Assembly: GCF_050624435.1 (NCBI RefSeq)
Contig: NC_134536.1
Span: 130,974,758-131,038,757, forward strand
Direction of reading: 5' to 3'
Length of the DNA stretch: 64,000 nt
Source of the DNA: Tenrec ecaudatus
Taxonomy: Eukaryota > Chordata > Mammalia > Afrosoricida > Tenrecidae
The notes under the pieces were generated by a model. That model worked only from the letters and a program-made list of their open reading frames with translations. It had not been told where the DNA came from and did no database searches. Position 1 is the first letter of the stretch. The number at the start of each line of letters is the position of its first letter. The position numbers were made by a program, and so were the translations under genes. Positions 22,200-32,682 of this stretch are shown piece by piece.

Positions 22200-23037
22200 A
22201 ACTCATTCTTTTGTACTGGAGTGAACATTTTCCTTCTCATTCCAGGCATGGCTCCATCCTATCCTTTCACATCCAACTTCATAGCTAGTTCACAACATGC
22301 CCCAATGAGAAGAATATCAATTGGAGCCTCACTTGGGGCAGGGAGCCCCAACCAACTTGGGCTAAAAGAACAAGGTGCCATCAGCCCATAGGTCAGAGTA
22401 GTGTCCTTCGTCCCCTCTTTCTTTCCCCTGCCCCCAGAACTTGTTTGTCCTCTTTGAGCAAAACTCGTGAGAAGAATCCATGCCTCTGGAACGAAGCCTC
22501 CGTGCGACGGTGAAAGCTAATCAGTTGTGAAATCTAATCGATTATCATGTGCCTTGTCGGAGACACAAATGTCTTAACTGAAGAGGGGTGGTCTGTGCAG
22601 AGTGGAGAAGAAGGGGGCCCCAAGGAGTAATGATTTGTCAGTGTTTTTCCGGCTCTGTCCAAAGCAAGCGGGGCCCATCTGGCTGACAGACACATCCGCT
22701 CTGCTTGACAGGTGGGCCCGTGAGGAGAGGGAGTACCAGGCCATTATAACTCACTGACACAAGCCATTAAGATCAGCCTGCTGCTCCGGGAAGCCTGCTG
22801 ATAGGACCGTTCCTTCCCCAAGCGCGCAAGGAGAGGAGGCTCCACCAAGGAGCAGGGACATCGGGTTTTCTACACGGTTCCGGTTCTCTCTGGGACTAAT
22901 GAATGGATGGCCTGGCTTGTTTATCAGTCTCTTGATAGATTTTTTTTTCTTTTCAGTCTGGGGGAGTCTTTGAACTCTGGGGTTCTGACCAAGCAGAGAG
23001 ACTGCCTCTCAAAGTGGGGGCAAGTGCCTGGGGTCTG
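22200..23037. other. single-copy sequence, possibly conserved non-coding
   Basis: No repeat is recognised over 0.8 kb, which is unusual in this window. 22500-22830 includes 'ctaatcgattatcatg', 'ccattataactcactgac' and 'agccattaagatcagcct', which look like transcription-factor-site-rich sequence. Confidence 0.4.
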
Positions 23038-23162
23038 ATATCCCCCTCCTTCCTCCCTTCCCTCCCTTCCTCTATCCTCTCTTTGCCTTGCCTTCCCCTT
23101 CCTTTCTCCATCTCTCCCTTCTTCCCAGCTCCTTCCGCCTTCCTCCCCTCCCTTCCTCCAGG
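23038..23162 (-). repeat. polypyrimidine tract
   Basis: About 125 bases of C and T on + (CCCTTCC-type units). Its translation is the serine/proline-rich start of the false 207-codon frame at 23014. Confidence 0.9.
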
Positions 23163-23725
23163 AAGCAGCAGCGAAGAATTCAAACGCTGGATTGCACTGA
23201 ACAAATCGGTGGCGAAAGACCTCGTTAAAACTCTAGAAAGTCAAGATGTGGCTTTGAAGACTCAGGTGTGCTTGCCTCAAGGCAGGGTATTTTCCATCAC
23301 CTCACCTGCCTGGGAAAGCCGGCCATGCATGAAGGAGACTTCAGAAGCATGGAGGCACTCAAACTGGTGCTGGCCAAGAAGACCCAAAGTGTCACGGACT
23401 GCCGGAAACACAGAACCAATCAGTCTCAGAGCCGGTCTGGCCAGATGCTTCTTAGCATCGAAGATGGCAAGGCTTTTGTGTCGCTTACATTGGACATGGT
23501 ACCAGGTGGGCCCGGTCATGGGGGAGACAACTGTCAGGCTTGGTAAATCAGGGGTCAGGGAAGAAGAGGGAGACCCTCCAAGAGATGGGTGGACGCAGTG
23601 GCTGCAACCATGGACTCCCACCCAACACTGCTGGTGAGGGTGGTTCTGGCCCGGTTGTGTTTCGTTCCATTGTGCACAGGGTACCTCTGGGGGGCGATGA
23701 TGACCCATTGGCACCGCACCATAAG
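23163..23725 (+). mobile_element. RTE LINE 3' end, sense
   Basis: Matches the other RTE copies in order: 'gaattcaaacgctggattgc', 'gatgtggctttgaagactca', 'gagggagaccctcc', 'gacgcagtggctgcaaccat', 'gtgtttcgttccattgtgca'. It is the C-terminal end of the reverse-transcriptase protein plus the tail, frameshifted and unable to code. Confidence 0.85.
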
Positions 23726-24119
23726 GACACCCCACCCCTCCTCTTTCTAGGCCCCTCTTCTTCCAAATCCAGACCTTCATGTTTTCCCAGCCTCTTGGCC
23801 TATTTCCATCCTCAGAAAGACTCAAACAGATCCACTGCCATCAAGTGGATTCTAACTCACACCCCAGCCTTCTTTCCTGCCTCATTTTCTCTCTTTGCTT
23901 CTAGCCTTTTCTCCTCCTCCCTACAGCGCTCACACCCGCTCCTTCATGTGTGGGAGTCATGCTCTTATGTGTTGGTTAAGCAAGTGGTCCAATGGTCTTA
24001 AGAACCAAGACACTGCTCTGTCTCCAGGTGGGTCTGCCCACATGCAGAGATGCCCAGCATTTTCCTGGCGTGAAGATTGTTACCCATGCTGCACCATGCT
24101 TCAAGACAGCATTTCATTG
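23726..24119. other. unassigned, possibly part of a longer SPIN element
   Basis: Includes a SINE-tail word at 23827-23860. 23981-24119 abuts SPIN copy 2 and might be its internal part, since the reversed strand is open for about 49 codons before a stop. This was not confirmed. Confidence 0.3.
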
Positions 24120-24373
24120 ATTTGTCATTAGAAATAACTATTTCACAATATATCATGACATATTGTTTTTGTGACTCATCACGATGCTTTAATGATGTTC
24201 AATTTGTAACAATGAAAATACATCCTGCCCATCAGATATTTCCACGATGAGTCATCACAGTAGCAAAATGACAGTGATGAAGTAGCAACGAAAATAATGT
24301 TATGGTGGGGAGTCACCACCACATGAGGAACTGTATGAAAGGGCCACGGCCTGAGGAAGGTGGAGAACCACTG
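24120..24373 (-). mobile_element. SPIN hAT transposon, copy 2
   Basis: Reversed relative to copy 1. The right end GGAGAACCACTG (ending 24373) is the terminal repeat. Inward lie 'gaggaactgtatgaaagg', 'tagcaacgaaaataatgtta', then an internal A/T-rich region ('acatattgtttttgtgac', 'aatttgtaacaatgaaaata') absent from copy 1. The opposite terminal repeat is not found, so the copy is truncated or extends as a longer derivative. Adjacent CTTAAGTG (24374-24381) is the expected 8-bp duplication position. Confidence 0.82.
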
Positions 24374-24381
24374 CTTAAGTG

Positions 24382-25382
24382 CTCTGGAACTCATCTGCCA
24401 AATGGAAATAATCAGAGCCCTGTGCTCACAGCGCTGCCACCACGATGGAGCCAATAGGCACAGTGCCTGGCCTGGGTGACTGGCTCCATCAACATTAACT
24501 AAGCCACCAATGCTGAGGGCCTCTCTGTGTCGGATGCGCTGGGTGCTAGGGGCTGGTGGGGCCGGGGGGGGGCAGGTTAGAGGTTGGGAGCAGTGACACA
24601 GAGCTACGTCTGGGATGGAGGAGAGGGTGGTCTGAAGAGACACCAGGCCATTTCAAAGCACCCCGGGCAGGGGCTGCTCACTGTGGGGCGGGCACCCTCA
24701 GGCACAATAGGCTCTCCTGCCTTCTGTGTTCTCACAGGTGCAGGGCATCCTGCACAAGGACAAGGGCACAGCCAGGGCGGGGTGGGGCAAGAGGGGCCCA
24801 GGCTGTAAGGAGAGGTGGGAAGGGCACTTGCATCTCCTGGCTCTCGGGGATCGCAGCCCTGCTGGGACTCCCTCGCGTGTGAGGACAGGTGGGCATGTCA
24901 ACGACAGCCTGCACCAGACAAGGTACAGGTGGACCTGTGTCCAAGAATGGGCTGATGGTGGTCTGATAGCTGAGGCTGGCAGTACCCAGGATGACCCTGG
25001 TGCCCTTACTCAACGAAGGAAGGGCACTCTGCCCACCACTCGCTCTTCTCTCCCAGGGACTCTGATCCCCCTTCCTTTAGGGGGCTTGCTGTCCCAAGCT
25101 GCGCGCGTGAGGCTTTGCCAGTGGTATTGTTCTCTGCTTCACCGAAGGCATGGATCTCTGTTAGTCTCTGCTAATAGCGTCTACATTTAAAACCAATTAA
25201 ATGGTGATATTAATTTCCGAATGGGTGGATAGGTGATACATCGGTCTGCACACAATTCAGAGTTCTAAAAGGCATGTAAAGCATTTTCTCTCTAACCCCT
25301 GTCCTGCCTAGTTCTCTAAGACGTGAAAAGGGGCCACCAGCTCTTGGTGCGCTAGTATGATTTTGAGATACAAGGGATCGCA
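24382..25382. other. single-copy sequence
   Basis: A short MIR-like piece may lie at 24385-24440. The rest is GC-rich and unassigned. Overlapping frames at 24556-25190 appear in several registers on both strands. Confidence 0.4.
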
Positions 25383-25494
25383 TGTGTTTCTGACGGGGCC
25401 TGGTGGCATAAGGTCGCAGTGCAGCACTGGTGGTGGGAACCTGCCAGACGCCCCGTGGGAGGATGCTGTGGCAGTCCCTTCTGTAAAGATTCAC
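25383..25494 (+). mobile_element. AfroSINE, sense, head half
   Basis: Head 'ggggcctggtggcataaggt', body ending 'tctgtaaagattcaca'. Immediately followed by an inverted copy. Confidence 0.75.
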
Positions 25495-25499
25495 ATGTT

Positions 25500-25676
25500 C
25501 ATTCACTGCCATCGAGCTGACTCCAGTTCACAGCAGCCTTATAGGACAGGGTCGCGCTGCCCCTAGGGGTTTCTGAGACCCTCTTTACTGGAGTCGAAAG
25601 CCTCGTCTTTCTCCCACACAGTGGCTGGTGGTTTCGAACAGCTGATCTTTCAGATCCCAACCACCAGGGATCTCTT
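25500..25676 (-). mobile_element. AfroSINE, antisense
   Basis: 'cactgccatcgagctgactc' tail, 'gtctttctcccacacagtgg' body, 'ccaaccaccagggatctc' head end. Confidence 0.88.
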
Positions 25677-25929
25677 TACAATATATTTTTTGGGGGGAGG
25701 GGGCACAAATCAACCCACGAAGAGGCTCATGGTTTTATTCATGTTATATGTATGTAACAGTTATTTATGGAGAGCCAACCACATGCCAGATCCTGAAGAT
25801 GGACAATCACCACAGTACCATCTTGGTCCACAGCGCTCCCCCACCACCCCAGCCCATCTAGTAAGTGGAGCAGCCAGACTGGCCAACAGGCATCGCTCCA
25901 TGCTACTAAAGAACTAGACATACATGAAG

Positions 25930-26035
25930 GATCTTGGTGGTGTCAACGGTTTGTGCTGGATGATTGACCTAGAGGTGGCAGTGCAAACCCACCCAGTGGG
26001 AACCACGGAAGAAAGGCCTGGCGATAAAGAGAAAA
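25930..26035 (+). mobile_element. AfroSINE, sense, head half
   Basis: 'atcttggtggtgtcaacggt' head and 'agtgcaaacccacccagtgg' B-box region, then 'aagaaaggcctggcgataaa', a body like that of the copy at 14970. Confidence 0.65.
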
Positions 26036-26051
26036 CCCATCATCTCTAAGC

Positions 26052-26130
26052 CCCAGGTGAAATCCACTGCCACTGCCAAGTTAATTCTGCCTCATGGCAA
26101 CACTGCAGACAGTAGAACCATGGGGTGCAA
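26052..26130 (-). mobile_element. AfroSINE tail, antisense
   Basis: 'ccaagttaattctgcctcat' and 'gacagtagaaccatggggt' are the antisense tail and body. With the preceding copy it forms a second head-to-tail inverted pair. Confidence 0.65.
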
Positions 26131-26684
26131 AGTGCCATATTTCCAGGAGCTGATAGCTTTGTCTTTCTGCTCTGGAGCTGCTGGGAGACTCACTCCACCC
26201 GCTTTAAGTTAGTGACTACTCCTGGAACCTCGGCACTGGCGGGTTATGGCCCCGGAAACCATAGGAAGTCGTTTTCCTTTGTAACGAGGGGCCACCCTGG
26301 GTTGGAAGGCAGTGGGTGCGAAGTCCATAGAGGGAGCACCTACAGCGGGCCAGTCACCGCTCAGGAAGGGCGTGGTTTAGAGTTCACCTGCTCCCCGGTG
26401 AACTATGGTCTTTTAAAATTCTTCCTCTTAGCCTGGTCTCCTAGAATTGAAGTCTCCTAGGGACCATCCACCTGCTTTTAAAATTGGAGTTTTCTTCCAA
26501 GAGCTTCTTCTCGAGTTGCCTCCTTAGCCCTCTCCCCTGCTGCCTGTGGGTGTCTGACCCTGCTGGGGTCATGCCCTCTCACACGCCCTTCCTCACCTGG
26601 GACAGTCACCAGACCCGGGACAGTCTGCTCACATCGTGTCTTATTTTCACGTGTCAGCCGCAGACCCTGTGGCTGGAGGGGTGG
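26131..26684. other. single-copy sequence
   Basis: No feature recognised. Confidence 0.45.
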
Positions 26685-26930
26685 TGGTTATTAGGTGCCC
26701 TCGAGTCGATTCTGACCCATGGTGACCCTCTGCCCAACAGAACAGAACCCTACCCGGTTCCCCCAATCCCCCCCCCTACCCACCCATCGTTCCTATGCCA
26801 GAGCTCAGGGTAGCAGTCACTGTCAATCTAGCTCATGGAGGGCCTGCCTCTTTTGACCTGCCCCTCCATTTTACCATGCATAGTGTCCTTCTCCAGGGCC
26901 CGCTCTCTCCTGACCATGGATCCGAAGGAG
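26685..26930 (-). mobile_element. RTE LINE 3' end, antisense
   Basis: 'attaggtgccctcgagtcga' is the reversed tail. 'atggagggcctgcctctttt' and 'catagtgtccttctccaggg' are the reversed C-terminal coding end seen in the other copies. Confidence 0.8.
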
Positions 26931-28149
26931 CCATTGAAATATAAGAAGTGGGGGAGGGGGGGCTGCAGGAAGCCCTGGAAGGGAGGCATGGGTTTCCACA
27001 GAAGCTATCTTGATCACCCGCTTGGTTCTCAGAGGAATGGTTGGTTGCCTCTTTCTCAGATTCTGGGGAACCCATGCTGGACAGTCCAGTTGGGTGGACA
27101 CCAGAGGTAAGGGCAGGGGTGAACGAGCAGAAGGCCAAGGACCTTGCAGTCCATGGTCAAGCCAGGGCAGACCTGGGAGCCAGAGAGTGTCTGGAAGAGT
27201 CAAAGAATGTGCTGGCCTGTGGTCAGCAGCAAGCCAGGCGCCCTGAAGCCAGGAAAGAGCAAGGTCAGGCCAAGGTCCAGGCCCTGGGAAGCTGGGCAGG
27301 CCAGCTCAGACTAGGCAGCCCCACTGAAGGGGCTACTGGGGCTGGAGTTCTCCATCTCCCACTAAGAGGTGAGCTGCTGGCTTGAGGATGCACAGGTGTT
27401 GCAGAATGGCTGCGCCTGGGAGGGCCAGAGGGAGGGGACCTGGGCGCCAGGGGCCAGAAATGTGGCCAAAAGAGAGCCCACTCCAAACCCTGAAACTCCT
27501 GAGTCATTCTGTGCTGGGCACCAGCTGGCCACCAGGTGGGCTAACTGACTGTCATGCCGTTGCCAGGAGGGTGTGCCAACGCAAGGGGTCCGGCTACTCG
27601 ACTTGGCAGATGACATGATCGACATGCAGTTGAACGAGGATTTCAGAGACACAGCATTTTTTTCCTTTGGTATACATATGAAATATCACATGGAGTATGC
27701 TGGACATCACATGGAGTATGCTTTTTTGGTACATAGTAAGGCATCTGTAACATTCAAATCTGCCTGGGTGCACATGTATGTGATCTGACCACCCAACCCC
27801 TATTTTCAGAGCATTAGGCTAGGGTCCTACGGAGAGGCTGCGGGGAGCACTCCCTCTTCACAAAATGCTTACTCACTGAGGGGAGCCTGCCAAGAGCAAG
27901 TCTCCAGGAAATGGGAGCTTCTTCATGCTCACTCTCAATGGCCAGATTGGCCATGTTGGGCTCACCAAGCCAGAGCAGATGCATTCTCTACAAGTCTGTG
28001 CTTTACATCCACACCTCACATTCCTCAAAATTCCAAATACATCCCGTCCACTGCTTCCTCTTTCCTTCCAGCCGGCCTCTCCATTCGCTTTTCTTTAAAG
28101 GAGAATTTGCAGGGTCTCTTCTGGGTCTCCTTTAGGAAAATCCAGGCCA
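26931..28149. other. single-copy sequence
   Basis: No repeat recognised. A near-duplicated 'atcacatggagtatgct' pair occurs at 27687-27722. Frames here are short. Confidence 0.45.
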
Positions 28150-28515
28150 GCTTCCCCCCAAGCCTGTGCTCTTCAGGAAGCCTGTGATCTTTATTGCAGA
28201 TTATCTCACCACGGCTTGTAGGAGTCAGACCCACTGTCCCCTGGCTCCCAGGCACCACCAGAAGCAGTTTCGTAGGTGGGAGGACATTGGCCATTCTCCA
28301 GGCTTCTGGTACCCAACGCTTTTTATAATAGCAGGTCACACATCTTGGCCAACATTTCTGCAATTTCACCCTTCAGAGCTCTTGGGTGGATGCCATCTGG
28401 TAGACATGATTTATTTACATCTAATTTGTCAATTAGGTCTAGAACATCTCATTTGTTTACTGCTATTTCATCTAATTCCCAAGTCTTGTCTGCTTCAAAA
28501 GACACTTTGGGGGGG
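28150..28515 (-). mobile_element. CR1/L3-type LINE fossil
   Basis: The minus strand encodes a degraded reverse-transcriptase stretch with DKLDVNKSCLPDGIHPRAL-like order at about 28370-28440, followed by 'VPEAWRMANV' near 28270. These correspond to the conserved 'PDGIHPRxL' and 'VPxDWrxAnV' blocks of CR1/L3 proteins. Stops interrupt it, and such elements died out before placental mammals radiated. Confidence 0.65.
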
Positions 28516-29211
28516 TAGGACACTCAATCCTGCCCTTTTCAATCTGTTAGCAGATGGTTATAAAGCTGTGGCCCTGTGTTGGATACCGTGGAAAAAGCAG
28601 AGTAGACTATGCGGACCCTGTCATTAAAGAGCCCATCGTTTGGTCAGGAAAGATGATTGAGGTAGGAAAGCTTTCGGCCGCCAGTAATGTGAAAAGTGGC
28701 TGAAAGTGGATTTAGCAAACGGAAGTCAAGTTGGATGATCTAGGAGGCAGCCGGAAAGTGGGCACTGCTGATGTGGGTTTAGCTGCTCAACAATGTCCTT
28801 AGGCACCAGGATCTCCAGGTCCAGTCTTAACCACTAGCATTTCACCCTTGTGTTGGTTGTCTCAAGGTCACAATATGGCTGCTGTAAATCCAGACATCAT
28901 GCCCATAGTTGAGGTGACAAAAAGGAATAAGACACCAAGTGTTTTCTTTGATCAGGACTAGCAAAAGATAAAAAGTTTCCATTTTAATTTTGTGTGCTAC
29001 TGAGAATATCGGTAGCAGGACACACCAGCTCAGCAGTTTCTCCATGTACGATTTGGTGACATTGATTATATTCTTCCAGCTGTGCAAGAAATCCCATCCT
29101 CCTTTCCTCCTAAACTCATTGACCCTGAGGTTCATTTCTAATCTGTCATTTGAACCCATATAGATAGTTCTTAAAAGAGCATAAAACTCAAGGCAAACTT
29201 CTTACTAGAAT
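28516..29211. other. single-copy sequence
   Basis: No feature recognised. The 105-codon minus frame at 28842-29159 shows no family signature. Confidence 0.4.
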
Positions 29212-29228
29212 GATTGCTTGTTTGTTTT

Positions 29229-29275
29229 AATATGGAACGCTTCACAAATTTGCGTGTCATCCTTGTGCAGGGGCC

Positions 29276-29315
<40 letters not shown>

Positions 29316-29332
29316 CCTGCCAAAGCAAGCAT
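29229..29332 (-). pseudogene. RNU6: U6 spliceosomal RNA retropseudogene
   Basis: The minus strand matches U6 snRNA over its full ~104-nt length, including the 'ACAGAGAAGATTAGCATGG' core that pairs with U4/U2 and contains the splice-site-binding ACAGAGA. Differences include the first base (A for G), TTGGCAGGAC for TCGGCAGCAC near the 5' end, and loss of the terminal U run needed for polymerase III termination. An A-rich tail and flanking near-repeats (29212-29228 and 29333-29348) mark L1-mediated retroposition. It is unlikely to be expressed. Confidence 0.92.
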
Positions 29333-29344
29333 GATTGTTTGTTT

Positions 29345-29800
29345 TTAAGATGACTTCAGGGGATTTTTTGGTCAAAAATTTTTAGATTATGTCAGGGCAA
29401 TCGTGTAGGGCTTCCCCCTCCCTCCATTGCCCCAGGAAGTATAGAGTCTAATAGAATTTGATGTTCTGGTCTGAGTTTCCCCACTGTTGATCAGAATTTT
29501 TCTATGGGCTCACTGGTCAAAATAATCAGTCATGGAAGCAGGGTACCATCTAGTTCTTCTGGTCACGAGCAAAGAAGTCAGTTGTCCATGGAAGCAATGA
29601 GTCACACATTTGTATTGTCCTCCTATCCTTTGCTCTCCTTTCTCTCTTGAGTAGAGACCAATTGTTGAGCCTTGGATGGCCGCTGTGAGCATGTGAGACC
29701 CTAGACACTATGCAATGAACTACAAGGTAGAACAGAAACCCCAACTGATTATTAGGCTAAGCAACTGGGCTAGTCTATGAAGTCGTGACTTTAAACCTCC
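29345..29800 (-). mobile_element. L1 3' UTR, antisense
   Basis: 'taccatctagttcttctggt', 'agtagagaccaattgttgag', 'cttggatggccgctgtgagc' and 'gaccctagacactatgcaat' occur in L1 order. Shares blocks with 20440-20600. Confidence 0.75.
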
Positions 29801-29829
29801 AAACCAAGGAGCCTAGGTGTTTGGCTATA

Positions 29830-30310
29830 CATCTATTATTTCTGATTGGGTTTTTTGGTCAATGGTATAAATATATCTTCCACATAGATTTTGTCAATTC
29901 AGCTGTTTACAGGTGTACAACATTTTGAAGGCATTACAATAATAGGCTGTTACTCCACCTTGCCCTTAATCAATGTGATTTTGCCTTCACCCTTACTGCC
30001 ACCCCCTCTCTGCTTCCTGCCCCTGATGGCCACTAATAAACTCTGAGCTCCATACATCTGCCTTTTTGTACCTCGTTAGATAACTGAGCTCCTATAATTT
30101 TTGCTGATTGGCTTATTTCACCCAGCACCATAGCTTCAGGCGCCATCTATATTTCACAAGTATTTAGACTTCAGTGCTGCCGGTGGCTGAGTAGTATTCC
30201 ATTGCATGTATGTACCATGTTGTGTTCCTCCATGCATCTGTTGATGGGTATTTAGTTTGTTTCTGCCTTTGGACTATTGTGAATAGTCCTCCAATGAACA
30301 TTGGTGAGGA
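29830..30310 (-). mobile_element. older L1 3' UTR, antisense
   Basis: Contains the widespread mammalian L1 3' UTR string 'tgagtagtattccattgcat', 'ccatgcatctgttgatgggt' and 'ttggactattgtgaatagtc'. A different and older L1 subfamily from its left neighbour. Confidence 0.85.
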
Positions 30311-31544
30311 ATATCCAGCTCTACAGAAGCAGTCTACCTCTCGTAGACCCGAGTTCATGCATAATCGACTCAAACGAGGTCATCCAGCCACGCTTAGCAC
30401 TGAAAGAGTCTGGAGGAATGCGTGTTTAGGATTTTCATCCTCTTTGGTGGAAGGGGCAAAGGAGTCAAAGGTTGGGCATGAGTATTGAGTTGACCAGTCA
30501 ATAAACCCAATGTCTACAAATGTCCCTGACAATCTCAGGCGGTTCCAATGCTAAAGGAGCGGCACAGATTTGGATCCAGAACAGTCCTTTCACGCCTAGC
30601 TTCTTCTTTCCTGGAGTTCATATGGAGGAATGTGCCTCATGAACTCAGTGCTGGACAGTGGGACTCGTGCTAGGAAGGCTGGGTGGGAATTGGGCCCTGT
30701 TGTGGTAAGGACGTTCTGGATTGAGGGCATGATGGAGATGACTAGAGATGCTTGCTACACATGGCTGTTTCCAACGGCAGTGAGCACAGAGTGAGAGAGA
30801 GGACCACGTGGAGGAGAAAGGACCTCAGAGAAGTCGGTTTAGGTTAATTTACCAGGAGCTGCCCACTTGTCTTGTCCTGGAGTTACCCCTTGTCTCACAC
30901 ACATGGGGAAGCAGGTGCGCTGTGTGCCGAGCGTCTGTTCTGCAAGGCTGGCTTCGGATGCAGCATGTTGCCCAGCAGTGGCCTCCAGGCTCTGAGCAAA
31001 CACACTTCTCGTTTGCTCGTGAGGGGCCTCATCGGTCTCAACTCCAGCTTCTCCCTAGCTTGTTTCTAACCCTTTGGCCTCTCTTCGTAGTACTCCTTTC
31101 AAACTCTAGAATAATTTCCTTGCCCTCGAAGGGGATGACTTTGAGATATCATTCCTTATACTCAGTCGTTGACATTACATTCCCTCCTTTGACTTGACTT
31201 TTCCTGACCCTTGGCAAGCCTATCCATACCCAGTCATCTCGTGATGGCTCTTGTGCCTAGGCTCCGTGCTTCCAATCGAGTTGGTGCTCCATCCTGGCCC
31301 AGTCCTTTCATTGGGCTTGATAAAGCAATTGTCTAGCTCTTGGCGAGGGTTCACGAGTTTTGAACGACCAGCAAAGCATTTGTTCTTTATTTCCTAGGTA
31401 AGAGGTTGTCCTTGAAAACCTTGGCTGGCAGAATCCACATCAGAAGGTCTCGTCTTTGAGAGCTCTTTTTGACAGTGCCGTGTAGAAGCGCCTGCGAGAG
31501 AAGCCACGGTGGTGAGCAGACTAGCCTGTAGGGCACCGACGGCC
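30311..31544. other. single-copy sequence
   Basis: 1.2 kb without a recognised repeat. The 129-codon + frame at 30808-31197 has no domain I recognise. Confidence 0.4.
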
Positions 31545-31705
31545 ATCAGGTCCCTTTGAACCCTTGGTGACCTCATGGGCATGACAGGTGAACTCCACCG
31601 GGATTTCAGTGGTGAGCTTTTCAGAAGTAGATGTCTTTCTGTTGAGAGGCCACTGGATGGACTCAAACTGCCAACCTTTTGATTAGCCACCAGGCGCGTT
31701 TCCCC
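31545..31705 (-). mobile_element. AfroSINE-like fragment, antisense
   Basis: 'agatgtctttctgttgagag', 'gactcaaactgccaaccttt' and 'gattagccaccaggcgcg' give the body and head. The tail is very degraded. Confidence 0.55.
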
Positions 31706-32280
31706 TTTGCCTCACCCAGGGACTCCAGCCAATCACAACCTGGACTGAAGCGAGAGGGAGAGGCCTGGTATCAGAAAAATATGGGCACCAGCAGGAGTTG
31801 GCACATGCTTTCTTGTGTTAGGAGGAGAGGAAGAAGCCCACGGGGATGCCTGCGCTTCCAGCAGGACCATGATTAGGAGTCACTGGTGGGGATTGGACGG
31901 ACCGAATTTTAGGGCTGGTTGGTTTTGAAGAAGACGGGTCGGGTTTTAGGCCAGCTTGGTTCAGAGTGGCAGCAGGAGTTCTTACAGGTCCTGTCTGATG
32001 GAGAGTGAAGGAAGGACCACCGTGGAGATGAAAGTTTGGTGCAGAGGAGAGGCGTGGGCAGGGAGAAAGAAGCCCCCTTGGACCAGGTCCAGGGCGGACG
32101 TGCAGGGGGAGAAGGGAAGGCGGAGGAGGACTGCAGGCAGCTGGGCCTGCGGAGGTCAGAAAGACAGAGCAGGGAGCATCTCCAGCAGGAGGGGGCTGAA
32201 CTGCAAGACCAGGCTACAGGCATCCTCTTCCTCGGTGACACGGCAAAGGATCTGAAACCTTAGGTTGACTTCTGCCAACT
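31706..32280. other. single-copy, purine-rich sequence
   Basis: G/A-rich on +, which opens several frames (31956-32263) in different registers. No domain recognised. Confidence 0.4.
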
Positions 32281-32293
32281 TCTGGTGGTTTCT

Positions 32294-32669
32294 CTCTTTC
32301 TTTTTTAAAAACATTTTATTAGGAACTCATACAACTCTTATCACAATCCATCCATACATCAATTGTATAAAGCACATCTGTACATATTTTGCCCTAATCA
32401 TTTTCAAAGCCTTTGCTCTCCACTGAAGCCCTTGGCATCAGGTCCTCTTTCTCCCTCCCTCCCCACTCCCCCCTCCCTCATGAGCCCTTTATAATTTATA
32501 AATTATTATTTTGTCATATCTTGCCCTATCCGGTATCTCTCTTCACCCCCTTTTCTGTTGTCCATCCCCCAGGGAGGAGGTCACATGTAGATCCTTGTAA
32601 TCGGTTCCCCCTTTCCAAACCACTCTCCCTCTCCCTCCCAGTATCGCCCCTCACAGCCCTGGTCCTGAA
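32294..32669 (-). mobile_element. L1 3' end, antisense, with exact 13-bp duplication
   Basis: Begins with the reversed A-rich tail, then 'cattttattaggaactcata', 'tacatcaattgtataaagc', 'taatttataaattattattt' and 'gttgtccatcccccaggg'. The flanks TCTGGTGGTTTCT at 32281-32293 and 32670-32682 are identical, so both ends of this 5'-truncated insertion are exact. Confidence 0.93.
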
Positions 32670-32682
32670 TCTGGTGGTTTCT

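Noticed and set aside
23014..23825. 207-codon plus and 182-codon minus frames
   Set aside because: They run through the polypyrimidine tract and the RTE fragment. Neither matches a protein beyond the RTE pieces.
29229..29332. Functional U6 gene
   Set aside because: Terminator lost, 5' end mutated, A-rich tail present, and no U6-type promoter recognised upstream on the minus strand.
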